NCBI GenBank assembly: GCA_034509735.1 | Contig: JACGWO010000013.1 | Span: 10,436,136 to 10,500,135, forward strand | Length of the DNA stretch: 64,000 nt | Direction of reading: 5' to 3' | From: Sesamum alatum | Lineage: Eukaryota > Streptophyta > Magnoliopsida > Lamiales > Pedaliaceae | Part shown: in pieces, positions 42,472-54,964 of the stretch | Layout of the letters: the number at the start of each line of letters is the position of its first letter | How positions within the stretch are numbered: position 1 is the stretch's first letter | The notes under the pieces: model-generated | Database searches by the model: none | The model's input: the letters and a program-made list of their open reading frames with translations, nothing else | Told to the model about the DNA's origin: nothing | Program-made: the position numbers and the translations under genes

Positions 42472-45400
42472 TCTATATATATATATAGCAAAACGAAGTT
42501 TGACTGCAATTGAGCTAATTTTGACTCAATACTAATTTCTGGTGATTTTGAATTTTTTAATTACAAAGAAAAAATTTAATTGATTTGAAATCTCATATAT
42601 TTTAAATTAAAAATAAATTTGTATTTATCTAAAAAATCCTATCTCCAAAATTAGTGTTTATATATAATAGATTCTATCTATATTAGGATACTAATTCAAT
42701 TTGAATTTATTTTCAAAAAATTCAAATTTCAGGATTACTTTTTTATCATAAATAATATATATCTTATCACTAATTATTTATTTTCATTTTAATTATATAC
42801 TTATTATTCTCTAAACTTATATCAATCTCTTGATATATCTCATTCAATAAATTCTTAATTTAATTAATTAGGTAAATCATAAATTTTTACAATGTATATA
42901 TTTCATCTATATATCTATAATATTTTTTTATTGGATCATTATTACTGATAAAGTCAGTTATTAATTTTATTCAAATTAATATTTTTTGTTTTTCTTATTT
43001 TTTATTAGATTTGATTTTTAATGTTTAATTGTTATTCAGGTTTGAAAAATCATAGACCACTGTTGTTTAAAATTTATGTTATAAAATACATTTTGCCATC
43101 TTCTCCCATATGAACATCCTTAGTGAAATAATTTTGTAAATGTTGCTCTATCAAAATTTTAATGTTAAATATATTGCAAGTTTCATAGGTTTGAATTTAT
43201 TGCAATACAAAAGGGTGGTCATACTTAAAAAATATATGAATTTTTTAATTTCAAATTTATGTATAATTGTTTTTAAAAAATAAAGGCTTCTCAAAGTATA
43301 ACATGATATTATATTTTTCATGAATGTAAAGGGCAACCTGATATAGCAGTAATAGCTTATTTCCCTGATGCATTACCACTTTTTTTTTTAATCTTTTGCT
43401 TTTTGATGTCCAATTTCACATTACTTATGTATTTTTCTTTTGCATTTTAGTTAATTTTCTTTTCTTCATCTCTTAAATATTAAATGATGGAGAATTACAT
43501 TATGTATTCTTATATTTACTTCTTAAAAATTTTATAATTCTATAGTCTATTTATTTGCTCTTATTATGATCTTTCTATTTAAATATTTATCATTAGCTAG
43601 AATAATCCGATCATACTTTATTTTTAATCTCATAATTTCATTCAATCAAAATCATGATTTCTCTACTTGATCACTAAATGAATATATATTTTTATCTGAT
43701 AATAATTTATCAACATCTTTCTTTTCCAATTTCAATTAGAATAAGTAAACTAAAATATTGCATTTATTGCCCTGTTATTTAGTTTATACGTTTTTATTTG
43801 TATTAAAATTCTCAAAATTTTCAAATCTTGATCATTAAATTTCATTTATTTATTTAAAATTCTTATTGAACAATGGTATAGACTACATATATATGTATAT
43901 ATATATATATATTGTGATATATCCCCCACAAAATTTTCTTCATCCACTTTTTGTATTTAGTGATGTTTTTGTATATTTTTATATTAATTTTTCATTCTTA
44001 ATTAGGTATCCCTTATCTTCTTTTCATAAACTACGTAAATATATATTTATATTGTCACTATCTACTTATTTTTTAATTTAGAAGTTCATGGTAGGAAGTT
44101 CAACCTAATAGCATGAATTATTCATTAAAAAGTAATTCGATTATTTTAGAGTATTTATCATAAGTATGGGCACAAACCCAACTACTAAAAATTCTTTATT
44201 AGGCGTATTATTACTATTATATCTTACATTTGTAGCCTATCGAATTTTATTGTATATATGTATTGTTAGCATAAAATTTAAAAGTATAAATATATTTACT
44301 TTTTATTAGTTTCAATGCTAGCTGTTATAAATTAATTTTTGTGAAGGAAATTAAAAAATGATGTAATAATAATCTTTTCTTTTCCTTTAAGAAATTGGAT
44401 TACAAAAGAGAAAATATTTATTGTGAATATTATTTTTTCTAAGAAAATTTCATTTATTTCATAGGACAAATATGATGGTAACTTATACTGAAAATATATT
44501 GATTGATTACGAAAATAGATATAGTATTTGAAACTCATAAAATAATTTTTTTCAATATCTAAAATATGATAATATGCTATGGTTATTTTCAAAAGGGCAA
44601 ATTACATTTTGCTATTTAAATATTTTATCATTTAAACTATGCCCGTTTTTACACTTTGCCATCTATTTTTTGTTATTTTGACAACTTATGATCTCAAATT
44701 TGTGAAATTTGCACTTTGTCACATGTAGTCTTTTTTCATTCAAATTTTCTGCCGAGAAAACATTACGTGCAGTGCACATGCTGGAAAAACAACACTGCAT
44801 TGCCCTTGAATATCACATGTACACTTCATGTGATGTTTTTCGTATAGAAAAATCAACTAAAAAACGATCATATATATCAAAGTGCAAAATTTTCAAAGTT
44901 GAGATGGTAAGTTGACACGAAAAAATTTAAATGACAAAGTGTAAAAATGGGTATAGTTCGGATGTCAAATTACCCTTTTCAAAATATTCAGTAAATAAAC
45001 TTAGTAATAATTCAATATTTGAGTTTTGTATAAATACGTTTGCACTATTATATATAGTAAGGGGTCATTTAAACATAACATATTTTTATGTTTAATGGCA
45101 TGCCAAAAAAATAAGATTTGTGAGAGTATGTATAGAGATTAAGTAAATTATTTAATTTTATTTTTTGGTCCATCAACAGAAAATAAAACCAACAAAAAGA
45201 TAAAATAAAATTATAGGCAATTAATAAGTTCAATATCAAGTGAAAATAAATGTGTTGAAGTAGAAAATTCAACATGATAAAAGCAATTATTCGTTAAAAA
45301 GTAACTCGATGATATGACAGTATCTATAATGCTTAATGGGCATGAACCTAATTACCAAAAAATTTATAACTATATATGTAATGTTTGTATTGTTTCAAAT

Positions 45401-45928
45401 TTTTTATTGTATAGTTGTATTGTTAGCATATAATTTAGATATATATATATATATGTATATATTTGCTTTTTTATTCGTTTAAAATATTGTTAACTTTTTT
45501 CATTGTTACTAATTTTTTTTATTATTATCTAGAAACTTTATTAAAGGAACATTTAATTCGAATCGTATTCTTTTAGGGGAATTTATATCACAAGATAATA
45601 TGATAATAATTTAACATAATGTATTTAATACTAATATTTTTATTTTACTAAAGTATATTAATTGCATAAAAATATATATATTGTATTTGAAATTTAATAA
45701 ATATTTGTTTTTATCAATGTGTAAACATATTATAATATTCTATTGTTATTTTCAAAATATTCCATAAATAGACTTATAAAGAATTTAACATTGATTTTTA
45801 TATAAATAACACTGTTGTACTATACAATAAGATGATTATTAAAATATTACATATAATTGAAATATTTAGAATTTATGAAATACTATAAAATTTAAAATCT
45901 TCCGTGTATAGCACGAGTTTCATGCTAG
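42472..45928 (+). mobile_element. Candidate non-autonomous Helitron
   Basis: The proposed 5' end is A/TCTATATATATATATAG at 42472. The proposed 3' end is a short hairpin CGTG-tatag-CACG (45903-45915), then about 9 nt, then CTAG/T ending at 45928. Insertion between A and T with TC...CTAG ends fits Helitron rules. The interior is AT-rich with no Rep/helicase frame and contains a Mutator-type MITE (44595-44975). The 3' hairpin has only 4 bp, so this is tentative. Confidence 0.35.
44595..44975. mobile_element. Mutator-type MITE (381 bp) with 9-bp TSD
   Basis: Long imperfect terminal inverted repeats begin GGGCAAATTACA on the left and GGGTAATTTGACA inward from the right end. Both continue through a TTTTTACACTTTG.CAT word over about 100 bp. 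TTTTCAAAA is duplicated at 44586-44594 and 44976-44984. A 9-bp duplication is diagnostic of the Mutator superfamily. No transposase is present. Confidence 0.88.
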
Positions 45929-46682
45929 TATATATATATATAGATTAGTAATTGATAAGCAAGCCACTGTTCACAATGAACAGCCTACCACGTGCTGTCC
46001 CAATTTGACCATCACCTTATTTATTTATATTTTTTTAACTATTTTCATATACTTACAAATTGATCCATATTTGTTTTAAATTTTTATAATTTAATCCCAA
46101 ATATTTTGTAAAACTACAATTTAGTCCCTTAATTCTAATATCATATTATTTAACTCCCAAATACTTTATAAAATTTCAACCTATAATTTATTACTAATTA
46201 ATTTAAATTTCTTTACTACTTTAGTATTAGCCCCACATTTATGTATTAAAATTTTTGGATGTTACAGTACACACGTTACAAATGTTGTCCAATGTACAAA
46301 TTTTAGTTAAATTAAATTTGAAGTGGACTTTGTGGCAAAGTTTCGAATGATTTTTTGTTCTCATGTTATCTTTTATTACAATATCCATTAAAAATTTGCT
46401 ACAATTTTTTTTAAATTTAATTTATTTTATTTTGTTAAATTGAATTATTTTAATTTGTATATATTTTAGTTTTAAATTTAGTTGTTTATAAATTTTAGTT
46501 TTGACAATTAAAACTACTATTTCATATTATAATAAATTATTTGAATTTGAATTATATCTTTTTAAGGTTTCATAAAAAATGGAATATTAAATAAATTGGA
46601 TGACAATTAAATATTAAAAGCACAATTAATAACAAAATATATATTAATTAAAAAATATTACAAAATACAAATTAGATGAAAA
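45929..46682. other. AT-rich intergenic DNA, nothing recognised
   Basis: No element boundary or frame is supported. Confidence 0.45.
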
Positions 46683-46980
46683 TCATAATGTATTGGCCTC
46701 ATCGTCCTCATAGTCGTCATCATCGGAACCGTCATATGTGGCCAGGTCATCTGCTGGAGGTTGTGTTCGCTCCGACATTGGAGGGATGGGTAAGTGCATC
46801 ATCATGTGCATCATTATCTCCTCTATCCTCGCGACACAGTCCTTCAATTCGATGGTGTCTGGATCTGGGGCCCGTGTCGATTGCTATGGTGGTTTCGGGG
46901 TTCTTTGTAATGGTCCTGCAGCGACGAGTGGGCCTCTGGACCCATCTGCTTTGGCTGCCTACCTAGTTGTGCCACCTTTC
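46683..46980 (-). pseudogene. Orphan 3' exon of a CACTA TNP1-like gene
   Basis: The minus strand encodes ADGSRGPLVAAGPLQRTPKPP, a stop, APDPDTIELKDCVARIEEIMMHMMMHLP, then an acidic end (YDGSDDDDYEDDEANTL) and TGA at 46685-46683. The order proline-rich linker, amphipathic E/M-rich helix, acidic tail is the same as in the last exon of the TNP1-like gene at 33125-33518. It is GC-rich in AT-rich surroundings. I see no TNP2 gene or CACTA ends nearby, so it is a fragment of another element. Confidence 0.6.
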
Positions 46981-47089
46981 AAAATATATAATAAAACAAT
47001 AAGTTTTAAAAATAAGAAATAATTATATAAAACATGTATAAATTAGCATATAAAAACTAATATATAATCTTTTTAAACATATATATATA

Positions 47090-50035
47090 TATGTAACCCT
47101 TATTACGACACACCTTGACCAGCAATTTTTCTTTTATTTTCACATTTATTTTTGTTCGCTCTTAAAAGTTGGATTTTGAAATATTTTTTTAGAGACTTTC
47201 GATAGAATACAACCTCCCAAGCCTATATATACCCAACTACCATCCAAAAAATAGAAAAACATACCTTATTCGACCTCTAAAACCTATTTTCTTCTACACA
47301 TCTCTCCATAGATGAGAATACACAAAACTCAACCTTCAATTACCATAAACCCACGATATTCCATGTCAAAATTGAGTCGTAGTATGAAGGAGAATGAAGG
47401 AAGTAGAGGCACTCCGTCGCTCAAAATTTGAGGTAGCTCCTAACCGGGAATTTTTGTTTAAATCAAGTCGTCATAAGATACGTTTTTTTTAGTATCTAGA
47501 TGATATGCTCTTGGAATTGTGATTTGTTTGAGTCTTCAGTTATTGGCGTAAAAATGTTAGGATTACTGCATATTTATGTTTTCATGAATTAAAAAAAAAA
47601 AAAAAAAAAAAACTGTTGGAATTGATCGGATATTATGGATTTAATAAAGAATGAATTATCAATGGAGAATTAACCCTGTTGATATTTTTTATACATGGAA
47701 CAGTTTCTAGGTATAGGAAAAAATGCATTTATTTTTATATTATACATTTTATTTTATTGAGAATAATTTTTTATGCAACCATATTGTGTTTCTGGTTTAT
47801 TCGTAAAATATCAGGAATATTAAAGTTGTATTAGATTTTATAAAATTGTTACACGAGCACCGCCAGAAGTTAGGTGTGAATCTAACAACTTACTTTTTTT
47901 GGTCTATTTAATTTACTTCTACAGGCCTTTTAGTTAAAAAAAAAATGTAAATATTTATGAAACCATGTAGAGAATACGTGTTATTTTTAAAAAATTTTGA
48001 AGTACCGGATAAATTTATAAAATTCCTTGCGTCATGTCCAGCAGCGGTGATCTTTTTTGCATAACCGTACTATTTCTGAATGTTTATGATGATTTTCGAT
48101 ACGCCTCATAAAGATTGATTATCTTCTGTATTCACCTATATGAGTCTTGAGTAACATATAAAATTTATATGATTTTTCCATGTATGATTGAATTTTAAAA
48201 ATTCATTCAAGTAAACTGCCAGTCTGTTTTGTAATTATTCTCTAACCCAATTTTAAAAACTCTTATACCTACTTATTCAACCTATTGTCATCTAATATAT
48301 TTTAATATATATTATTCAATATCTTCAACACTCTTTGTAAAATTTTCATAGTCATAACTAAGTATATAATTTTACAAAATTAACAAAATTAGATTGTCAG
48401 TTGGCGTTACTTTATTGTCCGTCTGGTCTAGTTCCTTTATTTGACTATTGAATCGTTAAGGATTAATTGAGTGACTAGGATCATCAACCGATATAGGTAT
48501 TTATTGATTTATTTTAGATATCAATTGCTATGAGGCAAATTGTGCATTGAATTAGATATTTGAATCCATATGATTGTTAGGTTTGAGTTAAGCTATAATT
48601 TTTTCATAGTTTGTTTCTCTAAGATTATATAGGTAGCACACAAATTTTTATTGGGTTGAATGTGACTTAAGTAATTAATGATTTGTAAGAATTACGATCA
48701 ATTGACTTATAGGATTCAACAGTCTCGGAGCAAGTGGTCAAATAAATGGACTAGAGCCAGAGGATTCTTGTAAGTAGTTTCTTCCCTCTGACGTGATGAC
48801 TCTTCAATATTTCCTAATTTTTTATAATATTTTTGGATTCAAAATACAATGCAAGCTTGTGATATTTCACAATATCCAAATTGAGTTAGATGCGATAGGA
48901 CTTTCCGTCAATTATTGTTGTAGGCACCTTGTCAAACTCGAAATTTCAGAGATTATGTTGTGTCAATTATGCTATCGTCAGTATCTTTCCTTTGTTTTTA
49001 CCTCCTTTCGAAAACGAAAGGTGTGTATTAAATGTTATGTTATTTTTAAATAAAAGAATGCTCAAGTTCATCGACTGATAGACAGAACATGCTCAATCGT
49101 TAACGAAATCACTGTTAACCGGGAATGCTAGAGTTGTTCTGAACCCTCCCAGTTGGGGTTTAAAACTGAGGAGTTATGTCTGACCCTTTCAGTTGAAGTT
49201 ATAAATTGAGAAATTATGTTTGACCCTCTCAGTTGGGGTTATACACTGAGAACATATGTCTGACCCTCTCAGTTGGAGTTATAAACTGAGATTATGTTCT
49301 GACCCTCTCAATTGAGGTTAAAGATTGAGGCCCAAACTATGAGTTATAATTATAGTCACAAATAAATAAGATATCTGTTATGTCGCTAGTGAATGCGAGC
49401 ATGCCTACTTTGTTAAAATGGTCGATTTATGGAAACACTCGTACTGATCTTTCACATTGTTGTTGTCACCCACATTTATTGTGTATACCTTGCTTTGATT
49501 GAAAAGTTTAGAGTTATCATTGGCGCGCCGAATACTTTGAAACTGTAAATTTCCTCCTTTATCCATTTTCTTTTAAAGTTACCATTGTGCGTTAATAAAT
49601 GATAGTCATTCATTACTAACGTACTATGTTCACATTTGGTAAGAGGTAGGGACCGCTTACTGGACGATTACTCGCTCACACCACTTACAATACCTTGTAG
49701 ATGAGATGAATGAGGAGTATGGGGAGGAGCGATACTGGGGTTAGTAGCCAATCAAGGTCTAAGCGCTCACATGGCGTCCATTAAGAAGTCCTAGGGACAA
49801 TTTCTTTTAGGAATTACTCCTCTTTTATTTAGTTGTTAGGACTCGATGTTAGAGTTAAAATATTTAGATTTATGTATTTCCACTTCAAGTAATGTTTTGG
49901 GATGTTTATTGTTCAAGTATGAGAATTGGTTAGTTTGGATCTATTTCTGTTTTTCTGGTGATGAGGGCTTCATGCTACTAAGGCTATGGAGTTGGTGGCA
50001 TGGCCGTGTCGTGACCCCTGATTCGGGGCGTGACA
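47090..50035 (+). repeat. Probable Ty3/gypsy (Tekay/Del-like) LTR remnant
   Basis: The right end, CGTGACCCCTGATTCGGGGC then GTGACA at 50035, is typical of Del/Tekay LTR ends. A start at TGTAACCC (47090), with a TATA box (TATATATAC) at 47224, is plausible. It carries a 40-bp hairpin repeat (49139-49332) and a 22-A run (47591-47612). I found no target duplication and no adjacent PBS, so it may be an old solo LTR. The left boundary is uncertain. Confidence 0.45.
49139..49332. repeat. Hairpin minisatellite, five units of about 40 bp
   Basis: GACCCTCTC or a close variant starts at 49141, 49182, 49222, 49262 and 49301. Each is followed by a self-complementary CTCAGTT ... AACTGAG around a GGGGTTATA loop. 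Confidence 0.88.
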
Positions 50036-50089
50036 TTGATAATTTATAAAAATTTAAATTTTATATTTTAAAATTTTATATATAACAAT

Positions 50090-50490
50090 CTCCTCGCTAA
50101 GTTCCTGGCAGGCCCGAAGGAAAAAGGGAAGCAAGAACAGTTGGATACTTCCTTAGCTACTTAGTTGGTTTTCCACGCTACACTTTTCAAGCTTTCTCCC
50201 CTGCCTATTGGGTTTAACTGGTTAATGGATATCCTAATTTCTCTCAATAAACAGATAACTACGATAAGGGTCCCATTTGGAACTCCCATACTGTTTGGAG
50301 GGAAGGGGGCATAGATGCCAAACAGACCTGTGGCTACCTACTGGAGCTTCGACAAACCACCATCGGTCAATCGGTACATCGGGGTGCACTGGTTGAGGCT
50401 AACTCGAGCTATTCCTACTTATTTATCCGACTTTGGGGGTTCCATACTAAGGAGGATTTCTGTTATCACAAATCGAATGCGAGTTCAGGT
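50090..50490. other. GC-balanced insert of unknown origin, possibly organellar
   Basis: This block of about 400 bp has normal GC content and sharp AT-rich borders. The plus frame 50315-50500 reads PNRPVATYWSFDKPPSVNRYIGVHWL. The minus frame reads MEPPKSDK, a stop, VGIARVSLNQCTPMYRLTDGGLSK. Both look like degraded, once-conserved sequence. A mitochondrial or plastid origin is my guess only. Confidence 0.3.
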
Positions 50491-51775
50491 TAAGTATATT
50501 TTATTAATATTGATATTTCTATTTCTTGTTAATTATACTCATAAATTAATATTGATATTTAATAAATAAATAAAATATCAGTAAAATATAAAATATTCAA
50601 TAGAAATATAATAAACAAGAACTATCAACATCAATATTAATAGATATATTTTAGTATATAAATCTTTAATATATAAATTTTATTTTTTAAAAAACATCAA
50701 TATTAATTTACAGGAAATATTTTTAAAAATACATATTAATTTTTATATGCTAATTTATATATATTACATAACTCTTTCTTATTTTTCAAATTTATTGTTA
50801 TATATTATATGTTTTGAAAGATTTATAAATCTTATTAAATTAATAAATATGTCTTGATTTATACAACTTATATCTTAATTTTTAATATTGTAATATTTTA
50901 AGTATTATATATATTATACACAATTATTTATTTGAAATTTTTAATATAAACTAATTGAAGTAACTATTATATATATAAACTCTTTTATAGATATTTGTAT
51001 TGTTTGATACAGTAAATCCAATAAAAAAAAATATAAAGTATTGTAAATACATAGTATTATCATGTATGAATGCACACCTCTTGATATTCCTCCATAAGTC
51101 TTATAACATTTTGTATCCCCCATGATGTTTGTAATTATACATCTTTAATAGTATAGTTCACAACAACAAATATGGTGGTCTATAAATACCATTATGTAAT
51201 GCATTTGTAAATAAACATTTTGGAGAATAAGAAAGGAATTTTTGAGAGAATAGTTATTATTATTTTTCTCATATATAGTTAGGATAATAAGCCAATAAAA
51301 TCTAGAATTATTCTAAGTTTTATAACATAAAGTATATAAATAACGCATTTTTTTAAAGATAATTGTTAGATACATGAATATATAATTTATATTTTAAATT
51401 CTACAGTGTCCGTAAAAATTCTTGCAAAATATTAAAATTTTACATTGGTAGTTCAAATGGTAATAGTTGATAACTTTTAAGTGGTTTAACAAGGGTTCAA
51501 ACACTTTTTGTAACAAATATTTAAAATTTTAGCCAATTAGTGTCGTGTCACCTTGCCTCCTCAGAAAAAATGTCCAATATGGTCGTTAGATCATGTCCAA
51601 CGCCGATTAAAAATCCACAAAAAAATGCCCAACAGGGCTCATCTTGCATTCCGGCCAAAAAAAGAAAAAAAAAATTGAATGGCCAAAGGACTAAATATCA
51701 TCAATTTTGTAAGTTGAGCGACTAAATTAATAAAGTATATACGTACAGGACAAAAAAAAATTATTTTGCCTAGCA
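50491..51775. other. AT-rich intergenic DNA, nothing recognised
   Basis: No frame or clear repeat boundary. It includes an A-rich stretch at 51655-51675. Confidence 0.45.
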
Positions 51776-51935
51776 TTTTGGTCCTGCATCTTTTAATTTT
51801 TTGCGATTTCAATCATTTTTTTTTTCCCGTTAGAGTTCACCTCCACCGGCGAGAGGCATGAACTCTGACAAAAAAAAAAAGGACTAAAATAACGAAAATT
51901 AAAAGATATGGGGCCAAAATACTATCATAGAAAGT
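51776..51935. repeat. Fold-back MITE-like element
   Basis: The left half (TTTTGGTCCTGCATCTTTTAAT ... GAGTTCA) is complementary to the right half (TGAACTC ... ATTAAAAGATATGGGGCCAAAA) over most of about 75 bp, with a short GC-rich turn (CACCGGCGAGAGG). A second decayed half-copy (AAAAAGATGCAAAATCAAAATACTA) lies at about 52030-52160. Confidence 0.65.
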
Positions 51936-52165
51936 TAAAGAACAAAAATATTGGCCAAAATGAGTTATTAGCAATAGTAGTCCCAATTTTGAAAAGGTCA
52001 TGCGATATGCATATATATTTTTCCTGCGAGAAGAGTGAACTCCATCAGAAAAATGGACTGAAATTGTGAAAAATAAAAAGATGCAAAATCAAAATACTAC
52101 CCTAAAAACTTAAAGGCAAAAATACCAAATAAACTAAATTACGGGACTAAAAATATATTTAAGCA

Positions 52166-53035
52166 TTATATAAATGATTACTATCAGACCCTTATTTTAG
52201 CTTTCACGGTAAAGATGAAGGAATATTTCATATATTACTAAGAGGGTGTTAAGTTGGGTGAGACATCTTATAAGATTCATAAGATGCTACAAACTTTTTG
52301 GTAAATTTTTTGCTAAAGAACTTATAAGTTCTAAAGTTAACATGTCATGAATGTTTATAAACGCTTTAAAAAAGAAAGTAAGAAATTGTTAACTTTTTTC
52401 TAGATCTTAATAAATTCTTACAAATTAATTATAAAATTATCAATACTAATATATTATAAGTTCCACAATCTTATTTTATTCAAATGTTTTTTAATTATTT
52501 TTAAAATAAGATCTAACATTTTATAATATGTATGAGTTTATAAGATCTTTTAAATAAGCTTGGAAAAACACTTCATGTTGTCTTGCTATGTTGCTTTGTC
52601 ATCTAATCTAACAAATATTTTATGTTGTTTCTATAAATATGAAATCGAGCCCGATTGCAAGATTCTGATTTTTTTAGAATTGCTATAACATTTATGTCTT
52701 TGGATCATTTTACGGGCCAACTTCATTATTTTTAATTAATTTTGGCCTTCCCAAAAATTGACTTCCCCTTTAGGCCTCATATACTTTTCAGGATGGTATT
52801 AATGATTGATTTGATAATTGTTGTTGGTATAATTTGTTAGCTAAAAATTGCACAACATTTATCCACCCGTTCCAACTTCAAGCATTCTTCCACTTTTGCA
52901 TGATAATTTTTATGTTCATATAGGTATTCGTATGAAAACAAAAGAAAATACTTGCAAACTTTTGTTAATACAAGGGTTCCTAATAAAGATCAAGAAGAAT
53001 TCATGGAAATATTGAAGCATGGAGAAATTGTTTTT
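52166..53035. other. AT-rich intergenic DNA, nothing recognised
   Basis: No frame or repeat boundary is supported. Confidence 0.4.
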
Positions 53036-53039
53036 TCGG

Positions 53040-53265
53040 TCTAATAATATAAATATTATGTATACTTTGCAGAATTACAAATACACTCCATTTGAGATTG
53101 TAATTCTAATTTATCTGACATGTCCTCAAGGGAAAAAAAAACTTACACAAGGTACATTACATCAACACCCCTCAGGGAACGTATTATCATATTACAAATA
53201 ACTTAGAGTATTTGTGTAGTTAGACCTAATTGCAAGTGATATCAATGTAATTAACCCTTATTTTT
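53040..53265. repeat. Truncated MITE, same family as 54532-54783
   Basis: It shares ATTACAAATACA, TTACATCAACACCCCT, GTATTTGTGTAG and ATCAATGTAATTAA with the 54.5-kb copy, in the same order and orientation. The left terminus is missing. Confidence 0.6.
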
Positions 53266-54531
53266 ATTCGGTTCAAATTGATATTGTGATTTTCACACCA
53301 CATACTACTGGTGGAAAAATGATAATTAGTAAGTGCGCAACATAAAAAAAATTTGCGCTGCCAACGAAATCAAAGGAGAACCATACATTTAAATTATCTT
53401 GTTAAATTGACCGAATTACTTATTATCACGAAAAGGACAACCACATGACAATAATTAATTGGAGGATGTAATTGAATTATTGTACTAATTATCATCAATA
53501 CACAATTTCATATATAAATACGTACAACATGGGTGTAAAGGTGAATTTGGAAAGACACTAATGTAATTTTGATATCATCCAAGTAGGTTTAAATTGTGTC
53601 CTTGAAGGCGCGTCGTTGAGAATAAGAAATCTTGAGGTTTGTTCCACAAAATTTTCATTTGCTACCACGTGAGACTAGTGGCAATATTATCAGCTTCATT
53701 AAAAAAAGATCTTTCTAACATAATTCCTTTACTTTGTCAAGAAAGCATATTGATACTGATATTGTTCAAAATATCATCAATAATTTATTTTTGTTAATTA
53801 GCTTTCAAGTGACATTTAAAGAAAGTATCATATCATTCGGATAGTTTTTATTTCAAGAGTTAGAGAGTGTAAAGTTTACTTGATTGTGAGCAGTAATTTT
53901 AATTCGCTTTACATCCTATGGGATTACAATACATAGATAGACTCACATTTTGAGTACCACTTATATTCAAATTAAATATTTCATAGTTGTATGCTAGGAA
54001 TTCCAACAATTACAGTCATAATCTCCTTGGCTTTTGTATTACCACAAAACGAAAAGTTAATAAAAAAATATGTATACAAATATTGTTCATTTTCTAAGTG
54101 TTACTAGAGCTGCAAGATGAGTCGAGTTGGCTCACAAATCTCTATTTAAAGCTCGATCCAGTGTCGAGCTTCTAACGAGTCGAGCTCGAGTTTAAATAGT
54201 TTAGTTTGCAAATTTTTTTTTAGTATTTTACATATTTATATTCAATTAATATTTCAATTTTTTTATTTACGTATGAGGCATTGCGAAGAATTTAATAATA
54301 AAAGTGTATGTGTAGGTAGGGGAAAAAAAGTAGAATAAATGCTGCCTTCTGCTTGAATTAAACCATGCATCCCTAATTATTATTAGTATTATTAATTATT
54401 ACTTTTGGACCCCACAACTTCCCTAAAGCAAAAACTTAAGAAAGTTTAGTTTAGTGGTAATGGGCAAAAAAGGAATGTTTAGCTCAATTGTCATGTCTTA
54501 GTATCTATTTCTCATTTATGAATTTTGGGTA
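53266..54531. other. AT-rich intergenic DNA
   Basis: No genes are supported. A low-complexity GAGTCGAGCTCGAGTTT-type motif, common in plant intergenic repeats, lies at about 54119-54195. Confidence 0.4.
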
Positions 54532-54783
54532 AATTGCATTGACGAACCTGAGGTTAGGGTCCAAATACATAAATACCTTCTATCTTTTGTAAATTACAAA
54601 TACATCGATAGAGGTTGTAATTGTAATTATGATTATACTCCCTGTTTAAGACAATAAATTACACCAACACCCCTGGAAAACATTACTTTAACACCCATAG
54701 GGGTGTACCTACAATTTTCATAAAGTAAGAAGTGTTTGTGTATTTTGATCTGATTTCAAGAGGTGTCAATGTAATTAATTATT
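54532..54783. mobile_element. MITE with imperfect terminal inverted repeats
   Basis: The left end TAAATTGCATTGACGAACCT matches the inverted right end TAATTACATTGACACCTCTT, and the similarity continues inward (CAAATACATAAATACCTTCT). The interior has ACACCAACACCCCTGG. The target duplication is unclear. Confidence 0.6.
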
Positions 54784-54964
54784 GTGTTCAATATTTCCTT
54801 GGGAAATTGTTGTTTATTACCGATGTTTGTGTTTGAAAATGTTTATCATTGGTCACATTGTTGATTTATTTATTTATTTATTTTGTTTTTTCCTTTGTTT
54901 GTAGTTGATAATGAACCTTATATCACTATAAAAAATATATAATGATGTCTTATTATGTTGATGC

